Shown here piece by piece: positions 18,961-26,944 of a DNA stretch of 64,000 nt. Under the pieces are notes generated by a model. The model was not told the origin of the DNA. It saw only the letters and a list, made by a program, of their open reading frames with translations, and ran no database searches. Origin of the DNA: Paractinoplanes toevensis (lineage in GTDB: Bacteria; Actinomycetota; Actinomycetes; Mycobacteriales; Micromonosporaceae); contig NZ_BOQN01000040.1 in the NCBI RefSeq assembly GCF_018332695.1, positions 1 to 64,000 of the forward strand, in the 5' to 3' direction. A program made the position numbers and the translations under genes. Within the stretch, counting starts at the first letter, position 1. The number at the start of each line of letters is the position of its first letter.

Positions 18961-19014
18961 GGTGATCGGTGGCCCCCGGAAAGCCTGTCACCCTCCCGGG
19001 GGCCACCGATCACC
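18961..19014. terminator. Large perfect hairpin, probable terminator of the pectate lyase operon
   Basis: The arms 18961-18979 and 18996-19014 are perfectly complementary over 19 bp with a 16-nt loop. It lies 9 bp beyond the end of the minus-strand pectate lyase gene. There is no T tract, common for actinobacterial terminators. Confidence 0.75.
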
Positions 19015-19022
19015 CGGACGCG

Positions 19023-19931
19023 TCACAGCCTGCCGGCGCCGGCTCCCGACTGAACCAGCGACGGTACGGACGCCGCCGGGTCCAGGGTGTAGGCGTAGTA
19101 CGTGCCCGGCTCGGTGACCGTGCCGCCCGCCTCGCACGCTCCGGACGCGGTGAAGATGTTGTTGCGCTGCACCAGCCGGCCCGGGGCGCTGTCGGCGTAA
19201 CCGCTGGTGGAGAAGCACGGGTAGGGGACGCCGGCGAAGTAGTTGCCCTCCACCAGGACGCCGCCGTTCATGGTGGAGGCCACCCCGTACAGCTCGTTGT
19301 CGTCGAAGTAGTTGTTGTAGACGTGCACCGGGTCGCCGAAGCGCACCCGGGGATGCCGCTGCCGGGAGCCGTCGAACCAGTTGTGGTGGATGCTCACCCG
19401 CAGATGGCCGACGTCGGTGGACGAGGCGCCGTCGGAGTGGCCGATCAGCATGCTCTTGTCGGTGCCGGCGAAGTGGTTCCAGGAGACGGTGACGTAATCG
19501 GCGCCGCGCACGATGTCGACCGAGCCGTCCACCGGGCGGACGAACGTGTTGTGGTCGATCCAGATGTGGTGCGACTGCTGGCCGACGTTGACCGCGTCGT
19601 CCTCGGCGTCGGCGAAGGTCAGGTTGCGCACGATGACGTTGGACGACTTGTAGAAGTCGAAGCCGCCGCCGGTGATGGTCGCGGTCGAGCCGATCCCGAC
19701 GATCGTCTTGTTCGGCCGGACACCCTGCTTGCTGGTGATCGCGATGGTCCCGCTCACCTGGATGATCAGCGGGCCGACGGTGTCGATCGCCGCGAGCAGC
19801 TCGTCGGTCGTGTCGACGGTGACGATGGCGCCGCCGACCCCGCCGGTGGTGCCGGTGGCGAAGCCGTCCGCGGCGCTCGAGGCCGCATTGACCGGGACGG
19901 CGGCGAGAACAATTGCGAGCAGTGCGTGCAT
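19023..19931 (-). CDS. Secreted pectate lyase, polysaccharide lyase family 1
   Basis: A 302-residue right-handed parallel beta-helix enzyme that cleaves polygalacturonate by beta-elimination with Ca2+. A short signal peptide (MHALLAIVLAAVPVNA) leads to a PL1 core with GFATGTTGGVGG, HHIWIDHNTF (Ca/substrate region), VTVSWNHF, and the catalytic-Arg segment RHPRVRFGDPVHVYNNY. Unlike its upstream neighbour it has no accessory domain. Its ATG overlaps the neighbour's stop by one base (TGATG), so translation is coupled. Together they form a two-gene pectinolytic operon closed by the 19-bp hairpin. Confidence 0.93.
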   Translation of the reverse strand: MHALLAIVLAAVPVNAASSAADGFATGTTGGVGGAIVTVDTTDELLAAIDTVGPLIIQVSGTIAITSKQGVRPNKTIVGIGSTATITGGGFDFYKSSNVIVRNLTFADAEDDAVNVGQQSHHIWIDHNTFVRPVDGSVDIVRGADYVTVSWNHFAGTDKSMLIGHSDGASSTDVGHLRVSIHHNWFDGSRQRHPRVRFGDPVHVYNNYFDDNELYGVASTMNGGVLVEGNYFAGVPYPCFSTSGYADSAPGRLVQRNNIFTASGACEAGGTVTEPGTYYAYTLDPAASVPSLVQSGAGAGRL

Positions 19932-21460
19932 CAGATCCTCCCCACTCCGGCGCCCCCGGTGACGATCGACTTCACCGCGTTCGGGTCGTCCAGGGTGTAC
20001 GAGTAGTAGGTGGATGGTTCCTGGACGGTTCCGCTGCAGACGGGCGCACCCGACTCACCCACGAAGACGTTGTTACGCGCGACGCAGCGGCCGGCCGGCC
20101 CGGCGTACGTGTTGGTGATCGGTTCTTCGACGTCTTCGAAGTAATTGCCCTCGACCACGCAACCGGCCATGTTCTGGCAGGCCACTCCGGTGTCGGTGGT
20201 GTAGAAGTAATAGTTGTTGTAGATATGCACCGGCTCGCCGAAACGCACCCGCGGATTGCGCTGCGGCGTCGCGTCGAACCAGTTGTGGTGATAGGTCACC
20301 TTGAGCCGCCCGGTGTCCTGCGCGCCGTTGCCGTCGTCGTGCCCGAGCAGCATGTTCTTGGTGTGGTGGTGAGTGTGGTTCCAGGACACCGTGACCAGCG
20401 ACGAGCCGCGCTTGATGTCGATCAGCCCGTCGTACCCCTGGGCCAGGTCGTTGTGGTCGATCCAGACGTGGTGCGAGAACATCTGCACGTTGATCGAGTC
20501 GTCGCTGGCGTTGCGGAACGACAGGTTCTGCACGATCACGTTGTGCACGGCGTCGGCGGGCGGGGTCGTCACGTCCGAGACGGGCAGCCCGATGTTGAAC
20601 CCGCCGCCGGTGATGCCGGCCGTGGCGCCGACCCCGACGATCGATTTGTCGCTGGTCACGTCGTACATGCCGGCCGGCAGGGTGATCGTGCCGCTGACGC
20701 AGACGGTGAGCGGCCCCCTGGTCGCGATGGCGGCCAGCAGCTCGGCGGCGGTGTCGACGGCCACGGTGGGCCCGCCCGCGCCGCCGGTGGTGCCGGTGGC
20801 GAAGCCGGCCGGCGTGCCGGCCACCCGGCACTCGCCCGGAGGGGGCGGCGACGTGGTCGGGGTGGGCCCCGGGCCGGGCGCGGCGGTGTCGACGACGACG
20901 TCGTCGAAGGAGGCGCTGGCGTACGAGGCGACCAGCCCGATCCGCCCGCCGGAGTAGGTCGCGTCCACCGCCCGGACGACCGCGGTGCCGTCGACCGAGC
21001 CGGTCAGGGCCGAACCTCGCACGGTGAGCGCGAGCGTGGTGCCGGTGACCGCGGCCGTCGCCAGCACGGTGGCCGACCCGCCCGACACCCGTTGCAGCTG
21101 TGTCGTGCCGGCACCGGTCAGGACCAGCGCGTAGTACTCGCCGGAGGCCCGGACCCGGGCGGCGATCCCGGCGGTGCGGTTGCTCGCGCCGAAGGCGATC
21201 GGCCGCACCCGGGCGGTGACCGTGTAGTCGGTCCAGGAGGTGTCGCCGGCCAGGGCCCGCGCGTTGGCACCGGTGCTGGACTGCCGGTAGGCGGGGGAGC
21301 CGTCGGTGACCACCGACCAGGAGCCGCCGTTCGTGCTCCAGCCGGTCGCATTACCGTCGTCGAAATTGTCGCCGAACAGTGTGTCGGCATAGGCGGGAAC
21401 GGTCGCGGCCGCGCTCAACAGAACGACGGCCGCAATGATGATCCATCGATTTTTGGCCAT
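19931..21460 (-). CDS. Secreted pectate lyase (PL1) with N-terminal LamG-like domain
   Basis: A 509-residue exoenzyme. Residues about 1-25 are a signal peptide (MAKNRWIIIAAVVLLSAAATVPAYA). About 26-195 form a jelly-roll/LamG-like domain (DNFDDGNATGWSTNGGSWSV ... GRIGLVASYASASFDDVVV), which probably binds carbohydrate. A Pro/Thr/Ser linker follows, then the PL1 domain with HHVWIDHNDL, VTVSWNHTHHH, QRNPRVRFGEPVHIYNNYY. A very similar N-terminal domain heads the PL9 enzyme at 44551. ATG 21460 has AAGGAA upstream. A TTGACT with TACCTT 18 bp on (minus strand, about 21496-21525) is a possible promoter. Confidence 0.93.
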   Translation of the reverse strand: MAKNRWIIIAAVVLLSAAATVPAYADTLFGDNFDDGNATGWSTNGGSWSVVTDGSPAYRQSSTGANARALAGDTSWTDYTVTARVRPIAFGASNRTAGIAARVRASGEYYALVLTGAGTTQLQRVSGGSATVLATAAVTGTTLALTVRGSALTGSVDGTAVVRAVDATYSGGRIGLVASYASASFDDVVVDTAAPGPGPTPTTSPPPPGECRVAGTPAGFATGTTGGAGGPTVAVDTAAELLAAIATRGPLTVCVSGTITLPAGMYDVTSDKSIVGVGATAGITGGGFNIGLPVSDVTTPPADAVHNVIVQNLSFRNASDDSINVQMFSHHVWIDHNDLAQGYDGLIDIKRGSSLVTVSWNHTHHHTKNMLLGHDDGNGAQDTGRLKVTYHHNWFDATPQRNPRVRFGEPVHIYNNYYFYTTDTGVACQNMAGCVVEGNYFEDVEEPITNTYAGPAGRCVARNNVFVGESGAPVCSGTVQEPSTYYSYTLDDPNAVKSIVTGGAGVGRI

Positions 21461-21537
21461 GCTGATTCCTTCGAATAAGGCGCGCCTTTCCGGCTGCCCC
21501 GAAGGTAGGTAGACCAATTGATCGAAGTCAATGGATT

Positions 21538-22380
21538 CTATTTGCAGGAATGTTGCAGCTGCCGCACCACCTCGGTCGCGCAGCGGGCCAGCAGGGACGC
21601 GTCCGAGCCGACCCCGACGAAGCGGAAACCCAGGGCGGTGTAGGCGGCCGCCTGCTGCGGATCGCCGGCCAGGATGCCGGCCGCGATCCCGGCGTCCTTC
21701 GCGGCCGTGAGCACCTGGTCCAGCGCCGCGACGAACTCCGGGGCGTCGAACCGGCCGGCGCAGCCGAGGTCGGTGGACAGGTCGCGCGGGCCGACGAAGA
21801 GCACGTCCACCCCGGGTACGGCGGCGATCTCCGCGGTCGCGGCCAGGGCACCGCGGCTCTCGATCTGCACGATCCCGACCACCCCGTCGTTCGCGGTGTC
21901 CAGGCCCTCGGGGCGCAGGCCGAAGTCGTACACCCGGTTGTAGGTGGCGACGCCCCGGTCGCCCTCCGGCGGGTAGCGCAGGTGGCGGACGGCCGCGCGG
22001 ACGTCGGCGGCCGAGTCGAGGCGCGGGAACATCACGCCGGCCACCCCGGCGTCGAGCAGCCGCCCGGTGCGGATCCGCTCGGCCGACTCCACTCGGGCCA
22101 GCATCGGCACCCGGCGGGCCTCGGCGGCGAGCTGCTGGTGCAGCAGCGCCCGCTCGTCGCCGCCGCCGTGCTCGAGGTCGACCAGCAGCCAGTCGAAGCC
22201 GGCCACCGCGCACGCCTCGGTGGCCAGCGCCGACCCCAGCCCGAGAAAGGTGCCGAACAGCGTGTCACCGGCCACCAGCCGAGCGCGCAGGCCGCCGGCC
22301 GCCGGCCGGTCGTGCGGGCCACCGGGTGCGGGCCGGTCGTGCGGGCCGCCGGGTGCGGGCCGGTCGTTCGGGCCGCTCAT
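21538..22380 (-). CDS. garL: HpcH/HpaI aldolase, GarL-type 5-keto-4-deoxyglucarate aldolase (predicted)
   Basis: A 280-residue class II pyruvate aldolase. LLVDLEHGGGDERALL carries the catalytic His, LARVESAERIR the Arg, and IVQIESRGALA and FVGPRDLSTDLG the metal-binding Glu and Asp. GarL splits 5-keto-4-deoxy-D-glucarate to pyruvate and tartronate semialdehyde. I assign this specificity from context: the next gene is a tartronate-semialdehyde-reductase-like enzyme (4-bp overlap), and uronate dehydrogenase and glucarate dehydratase lie nearby. Family members also act on 4-hydroxy-2-oxo acids from aromatic breakdown. The N-terminus has three 9-residue repeats (DRPAPGGPH) that normal members lack. 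Confidence 0.82.
   Translation of the reverse strand: MSGPNDRPAPGGPHDRPAPGGPHDRPAAGGLRARLVAGDTLFGTFLGLGSALATEACAVAGFDWLLVDLEHGGGDERALLHQQLAAEARRVPMLARVESAERIRTGRLLDAGVAGVMFPRLDSAADVRAAVRHLRYPPEGDRGVATYNRVYDFGLRPEGLDTANDGVVGIVQIESRGALAATAEIAAVPGVDVLFVGPRDLSTDLGCAGRFDAPEFVAALDQVLTAAKDAGIAAGILAGDPQQAAAYTALGFRFVGVGSDASLLARCATEVVRQLQHSCK
22307..22375. repeat. 27-bp tandem repeat, three copies, in frame
   Basis: CGGTCGTGCGGGCC recurs at 22307, 22334 and (one change) 22361, spaced exactly 27 bp, inside the first 30 codons of the aldolase gene. It adds a Pro/Gly-rich tail before the TIM barrel. Confidence 0.88.
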
Positions 22381-23258
22381 CGGGACAGGCCCGAGAGGTG
22401 CTCGACGCCGCGCAGCAGCACGCCGTGGTCGAGGTGGCCGTTGCCCAGCTCGCGGACCGCCTCCATGAGCTGCGCGACCAGCTCGCCGACCGGCAGCGCG
22501 ACCTTGGCGGTGCGGGCCGCGTCGAGCACGATCCCGAGGTCCTTGTGGTGCAGGTCGACCCGGAACCCCGGTTTGAACCGCCGTTCCAGCATCGCGGTGC
22601 CCTTGCGGGCCAGGACCGTGCTGCCGGCCAGCCCGCCGCCGAGCACCTCCAGGCCGAGCGCCGGGTCGACGCCGCTGGCCTCCAGCAGCACGATCGCCTC
22701 GGCGACCAGCTCGATGGTGCCGGCCACGACGAGCTGGTTGGCGGCCTTGACGATCTGGCCGGAGCCGGCCGGCCCGACGTGCACGATCGTGGTGCCGAGC
22801 GCCTCGAACACCGGCCGGGCCGCGGCGAAGGCGGCGTCGGTACCACCCACCATGATCGAGAGCGCGGCCTCGATCGCGCCCTGCTCGCCGCCGGAGACCG
22901 GGGCGTCCAGCGCCGCGAGGCCGGCGGCGTCGGCCGCGGCCGCGATCAGCCGGGCGGTCTGCGGCCGCACCGTGCTCATGTCGATGATCAGCGTGCCGGG
23001 GTCGGCATGCATGAGCACGCCGTCGGCGCCGAGCACGACCGCGGTCACGTCGGGGGAGTCGGGCAGCATCGTGATCACCGCGTCCGCACCCCGCGTTGCC
23101 TCCGCGACCGACCCCGCGCTGCGGCCACCCGCGGCGACCAGGCGGTCGGTCCCACCCGGTCGCCGGGTGTGCCCGACGACGTCGAACCCGGCCTTCACCA
23201 GGTTGTCCGCCATCGGTGCGCCCATGACGCCGAGGCCGATGAAGCCGATCGTCCACAT
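22377..23258 (-). CDS. garR: NAD(P)-dependent 2-hydroxy-3-oxopropionate (tartronate semialdehyde) reductase-like
   Basis: A 293-residue beta-hydroxyacid dehydrogenase. The cofactor site is IGFIGLGVMGAPMADNL at the N-terminus, the substrate site DAPVSGGEQGA, and the catalytic Lys lies in GSGQIVKAANQLVVAG. The family covers 3-hydroxyisobutyrate dehydrogenases and GarR. Because it overlaps the GarL-type aldolase gene by 4 bp, reduction of tartronate semialdehyde to D-glycerate is the likely role. ATG 23258 is chosen; 21 further upstream codons lack homology. No strong ribosome site is seen. It diverges from the uronate dehydrogenase gene. Confidence 0.85.
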   Translation of the reverse strand: MWTIGFIGLGVMGAPMADNLVKAGFDVVGHTRRPGGTDRLVAAGGRSAGSVAEATRGADAVITMLPDSPDVTAVVLGADGVLMHADPGTLIIDMSTVRPQTARLIAAAADAAGLAALDAPVSGGEQGAIEAALSIMVGGTDAAFAAARPVFEALGTTIVHVGPAGSGQIVKAANQLVVAGTIELVAEAIVLLEASGVDPALGLEVLGGGLAGSTVLARKGTAMLERRFKPGFRVDLHHKDLGIVLDAARTAKVALPVGELVAQLMEAVRELGNGHLDHGVLLRGVEHLSGLSR

Positions 23259-23375
23259 ATGTGTATGCCAATCTAGGAGCTGGATAGTCTCCAAGGTAGA
23301 AAAAAGCGAAGGACGGGTCAAGTTCCATTTATGTACGCGGATGTTAGGCTCCCGGCCACACAGAGGGGAGCTTCG

Positions 23376-24197
23376 ATGCGAATCCTGGTCACCGGCGGAG
23401 CGGGCAAGGTCGCCACGTCACTGCGGTCCCGGCTGGTCGCCGACGGCCGGGTGCTGCGGCTGTTCGACCTGGTCCACCCGCCCGAGATCGACGGCGCCGG
23501 CGCCGAGGAGACGGTGCTCGGCTCGCTCGCCGACCCCGACGCGGTGGCCGCCGCGTGCGAGGGCGTCGACGCGATCGTCCACCTGGGCGGGCAGAGCAAG
23601 GAGGCGGACGCCGGCGAGGTCCTGCGATCGAACGCGCTGGGCACCTACCACCTGCTGGAAACCGCCCGCCGCCAGGGCATCAAGCGACTGATGATCGCCT
23701 CGTCGTCGCACGCGGCGGGTTTCCACGTGCGCGACGCCGCCACCTATCCCGACGGCCTGCCCGCCGCTCTGCCGCCCCGCCCGGACACGCTCTACGGCTG
23801 GAGCAAGGCGGCCGTGGAGTCCCTGGCCAGCCTCTACGTCGACCGGTTCGGCCTGGACGTGATCTGCGTCCGGATCGGTCTGTGGTTCCCGACTCCGCCG
23901 CAGAACCGCGGCCTGGCCACCTGGCTGTCCCCGGACGACGGCGCCCGCCTGGTCGAAGCCTGCCTGTCGGCGCCGAGCCCCGGCTTCCGCATCATCTGGG
24001 GCGTCAGCCGCAACACCCGCCGCTGGTGGTCGCTGGCCGAGGGCGAGGAGATCGGCTACTTCCCGAAGGACGACGCCGAGGTGTACGCGGCGGAGCGCAT
24101 CGCCGAGTTCGGCGAGCCCGACTTCGACGGCGACCCCGAGCTGAACCGCGTCGGCGCCTGGTGGTGCGACTGGCCCCTGGGCCGGCGCATGGGCTGA
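23376..24197 (+). CDS. udh: Uronate dehydrogenase (SDR/epimerase family)
   Basis: A 273-residue NAD-dependent enzyme that oxidises D-glucuronate or D-galacturonate to the aldaro-lactone. The Rossmann motif is VTGGAGKVATSL (about residues 5-16), the catalytic residues are Ser (IASSSHAAGF) and Tyr140/Lys144 (LYGWSKAAVE), and the family-specific C-terminal segment reads IIWGVSRNTRRWW. Length fits characterised uronate dehydrogenases (about 265-275). ATG 23376 follows GAGGGGAG. It is the entry step to the glucarate dehydratase, aldolase and reductase encoded around it. Confidence 0.9.
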   Translation: MRILVTGGAGKVATSLRSRLVADGRVLRLFDLVHPPEIDGAGAEETVLGSLADPDAVAAACEGVDAIVHLGGQSKEADAGEVLRSNALGTYHLLETARRQGIKRLMIASSSHAAGFHVRDAATYPDGLPAALPPRPDTLYGWSKAAVESLASLYVDRFGLDVICVRIGLWFPTPPQNRGLATWLSPDDGARLVEACLSAPSPGFRIIWGVSRNTRRWWSLAEGEEIGYFPKDDAEVYAAERIAEFGEPDFDGDPELNRVGAWWCDWPLGRRMG

Positions 24198-24253
24198 CGG
24201 CCGTCATCGTGCGCGGCGCCACGGCCGGGCCGGGCGGCCGCGGCGCCGGCGGA

Positions 24254-24592
24254 TCATCGCGACTTCCAGCCGGCCTGCCGGCAGATCTTGAGGAACCGCG
24301 CTGTCGCCTGGCGCCAGGAGCGGTCGCTGTCGTTGGCCGCGTGTCCCACGGCCGAGCCCTGGTCGGCGATCGCCGGGTTGTCGCTGCGGGCGGACCACCG
24401 GTAGACCCGGTCGGCCAGGGCGAGGCGCTTGGCGACGGTCGGCGACTTCGGGTAACCGGCCGCCAGCGTGTCGCACGCCTGCTGGGCCTGGTTGTCGACG
24501 ACGGCGGCAGTGGCCGTTGCCCTTTCCTCACATCCGGCCGCGGGCAGGACGAGGGCCACGATGACCACCGGGAGCGCCAGTTCACGAATCAC
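24254..24592 (-). CDS. Small putative lipoprotein of unknown function
   Basis: A 112-residue protein with a hydrophobic leader ending in a lipobox (VLPAAGC), so it should be lipid-anchored outside the membrane. The mature part is polar with helices (DNQAQQACDTLAAGYPKSPTVAKRLALADRVYRWS) and three Cys, including C-x(n)-C near both ends (QACDTL, LKICRQ), which could form a disulfide. I do not recognise the family. A longer start (ATG 24634) would give an unusually basic 35-residue leader. It sits between the uronate dehydrogenase and IclR genes, converging on the former. Confidence 0.6.
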   Translation of the reverse strand: MIRELALPVVIVALVLPAAGCEERATATAAVVDNQAQQACDTLAAGYPKSPTVAKRLALADRVYRWSARSDNPAIADQGSAVGHAANDSDRSWRQATARFLKICRQAGWKSR

Positions 24593-24673
24593 GATCTTGC
24601 GTCTTCCCGGATGCCGAGGAGGGAAACGGCGCACGCCGCGGGACCACTCGTTCGGGTCACTACCTGCGGAGAG

Positions 24674-25495
24674 TCAGCGGATGCCCTCGTGGCGCAGACG
24701 GCGAGCGAGGGCGGCGGTGTGCCGGGTGACCGCGTCGGCCACCTCCTCGACGTGGCCGGGGGTGGCGTGGTCGGCCGGCATCGAGCAGGAGATCGCGTCG
24801 GTGGCCGGGATGCGGTAGCCCACCGCGGCCGCCACGCAGGCCACGCCCTCGGTGTTCTGCTCGCGCTCGAACGCCCAGCCCCGCTTGCGCACCACGTCGA
24901 GCTCCTCGTGCAGCGCGGCCCGCCCGACGATGCTGCGCGGCTGCAGGGCCTCCAGCTGGAACGGCAGCAGCTCGTCGACCTCGGCCTCGGTCAGCTCGGC
25001 CAGCAGCGCCTGGCCGAGCGCGGTCACGTGGGCCGGCAGCCGGCGGCCCACCCGGGACACCCGGCCGCCCGAGTCGCGGGCCTCGCGACTGGCCAGGTAG
25101 AGCACGTGCGCGTCGTCGCGCCGGGCGTAGTGGATCGTGTAGCCGATCTCGCCGCGCAGATCCTCGAGGGTCTCCTGGGCGAACCGCAGCGCGGGGTCGC
25201 GGTCCAGGTAGGCGGTGCCGGACAGCAGCGCGTGCGGCCCCACCCCGAACGCCGAGCCGGTCTCGTCCGCCTCCACCCATTTCAGCTCGCGCAGCGTGCG
25301 CACCAGGGCGTGCAGGCTCGACCGCGGGTAGCCCATGCGTTCCTGCAGCTCGGACAGGGTGAGCCGGGTCGGCGAGGCGGCCAGCGTCTCGAGAATCTTC
25401 ACGGTGCGCTCGGCCGATTTCACCGGTGAGGCGTCGTTGATCGTTGCTGATCCGTCAAGAGTTGCCGGGACGGGTTGCGTGCGAGCCCGAGGCAT
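24674..25495 (-). CDS. IclR-family transcriptional regulator
   Basis: A 273-residue regulator. The N-terminal winged helix is SAERTVKILETLAASPTRLTLSELQERMGYPRSSLHALVRTLRELKWVE, and the C-terminal ligand domain shows GRRLPAHVTALGQALLAEL and GWAFEREQNTEGVACVAAAV. IclR proteins often sense sugar acids and keto acids in uronate and aldarate pathways. It diverges from the ABC transporter/glucarate dehydratase operon, so it likely controls that operon and perhaps the uronate dehydrogenase and aldolase genes. No second regulator is present in the locus. Confidence 0.92.
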   Translation of the reverse strand: MPRARTQPVPATLDGSATINDASPVKSAERTVKILETLAASPTRLTLSELQERMGYPRSSLHALVRTLRELKWVEADETGSAFGVGPHALLSGTAYLDRDPALRFAQETLEDLRGEIGYTIHYARRDDAHVLYLASREARDSGGRVSRVGRRLPAHVTALGQALLAELTEAEVDELLPFQLEALQPRSIVGRAALHEELDVVRKRGWAFEREQNTEGVACVAAAVGYRIPATDAISCSMPADHATPGHVEEVADAVTRHTAALARRLRHEGIR

Positions 25496-25531
25496 TGATA
25501 CCCACCATTACGAAGGATTGTTTCCAGAGTG

Positions 25532-25560
25532 TTGACGGCCATCATACCGGCAGCTAGCTT
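25532..25560 (+). promoter_or_regulatory. Sigma-70-like promoter of the uronate ABC operon
   Basis: TTGACG (25532-25537), 17-bp spacer, TAGCTT (25555-25560), 62 bp ahead of the GTG of the binding-protein gene. The leader downstream contains GTCCACATATATAGAC (25593-25608), an imperfect 16-bp dyad that could be the IclR operator. Confidence 0.6.
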
Positions 25561-25621
25561 GTCCCTACTCGCATGACACACACGAAACATGCGTCCACAT
25601 ATATAGACAGGAGGCAGGCAC

Positions 25622-26944
25622 GTGTCTCGTAGGAGAGTGCTGGCGTTGGCGGTGACCGCCGTCGTCGCGGCCGGCTGTCTCGCGGCGTGCGGCGACGACA
25701 GCCCGCAGGCCGATGCCAAGGCCGAGTTGCAGATCTGGGTCCGCAAGCCGCCCGGCTCCAACACCGAGAAGACCGATCAGCAGCTGGCGGCCGCGTTCAC
25801 CGCCAAGACCGGCGTGCCCACCAAGGTCACCGCGCTGTTCGACGACTTCGAGACCAAGCTTCAGCAGGCGGCCGCCCAGAAGAAACTGCCGGACGTCGTC
25901 ATCAACGACACCGACCGGCTCGGCGGCCTGGTCAAGCAGGGCCTGGTGCGCGAGGTCGACCGCAACGCGCTGGCCGGGCAGGCCGATCTGACGCCGGCGT
26001 CGTGGCAGGCCGCCACCGGCGCGGACGGCAAGATCTACGGCGTGCCGTTCTCGGCCCAGTCCTTCGCCCTTTTCATCCGCAAGGACTGGCGCGCGAAGGT
26101 GGGCCTGCCACTGCCGAAATCGTGGGCCGACCTGGACGCCCTGGCCACCGCCTTCACCACGAAGGACCCCGACGGCAACGGCAAGCCCGACACGTACGGC
26201 TACGTCATCCCCGCCTCCACCAAGCGCGGGTACGCCTCCTGGTACTTCGCGAGCTTCCTGTGGTCGGCCGGCGGCGACTACCTCACCGGCGACACCGGCA
26301 AGTTCACCCCGGCCATCAACAGCGCCCCGTCGCTGGCCGCCGCCACCGAGTTCCAGAAGCAGTTCTGCACCGACAAGAGCGTCGTGCCCGGCTCGGTGAC
26401 CGCCGAGACCACCCAGGCCCACCCGCTGTTCGAGACCGGCAAGGGCGGCATCTACTTCACCGGCCCGTACAACATGGCCCGCTTCGACAAGAACCTCGGC
26501 AAGGACAAGTACGAGGTGGTCGCCCTGCCCGCCGGACCGGGCGGCAAGAGCGTCTCGCTCGCCGAGGGCGAGAACGTCTATCTGATGGCCGGCTCGGCCA
26601 ACCCCGAAGGACAGACCAAATTCGCCGAGTACGCGATGTCGGTCGACGGCCAGACCCTCGGCATGGCCGGTGACACCGACGGCAACGTGGTGCGCCTGCC
26701 GGTCAACGCGAAGGTCGACATGGCGTCGGTCCGCAAGGACACCCGCTGGCAGCTGTTCGCCGACATCTACCAGAACGGCGCCCGCTACGCCCCGGTGGTG
26801 CCGGACTGGACCCCGTTCCGGCAGGCCTCGGCCGACACCCTCAACGCCATCGTCGCCGACTGCGCGTCCGACCCGAAGGCCGCACTGGACAAGCTCGCCC
26901 AGACATTTGACGCCGAGCTGACCAAGCAGGGAGCCAAGGCGTGA
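25622..26944 (+). CDS. Extracellular sugar-binding lipoprotein of an ABC transporter
   Basis: A 440-residue solute-binding protein. The lipobox LAAC follows a 20-residue leader. The body matches the family 1 (maltose-type) binding fold, with KLPDVVINDTDRLGGLVKQGLV and GIYFTGPYNMARFDKN. GTG 25622 has AGGAGG upstream. It is the first gene of a tightly overlapped operon (binding protein, two permeases, glucarate dehydratase, unknown protein, GH79, BNR_4 enzyme). The ligand is predicted to be a glucuronate-containing oligosaccharide or free uronate, from context only. Confidence 0.92.
   Translation: MSRRRVLALAVTAVVAAGCLAACGDDSPQADAKAELQIWVRKPPGSNTEKTDQQLAAAFTAKTGVPTKVTALFDDFETKLQQAAAQKKLPDVVINDTDRLGGLVKQGLVREVDRNALAGQADLTPASWQAATGADGKIYGVPFSAQSFALFIRKDWRAKVGLPLPKSWADLDALATAFTTKDPDGNGKPDTYGYVIPASTKRGYASWYFASFLWSAGGDYLTGDTGKFTPAINSAPSLAAATEFQKQFCTDKSVVPGSVTAETTQAHPLFETGKGGIYFTGPYNMARFDKNLGKDKYEVVALPAGPGGKSVSLAEGENVYLMAGSANPEGQTKFAEYAMSVDGQTLGMAGDTDGNVVRLPVNAKVDMASVRKDTRWQLFADIYQNGARYAPVVPDWTPFRQASADTLNAIVADCASDPKAALDKLAQTFDAELTKQGAKA

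Noticed and set aside
18986..18992. TGTCACC resembling the ECF41 -35 box
   Set aside because: It lies in the loop of a terminator hairpin, lacks the GCCCGGTC box at 12 bp and faces no gene start.
19931..22213. Upstream extension of the longer PL1 gene across the aldolase gene
   Set aside because: The signal peptide with a ribosome site starts at 21460, and the extension is antisense-like filler over another gene on the same strand in a different frame.
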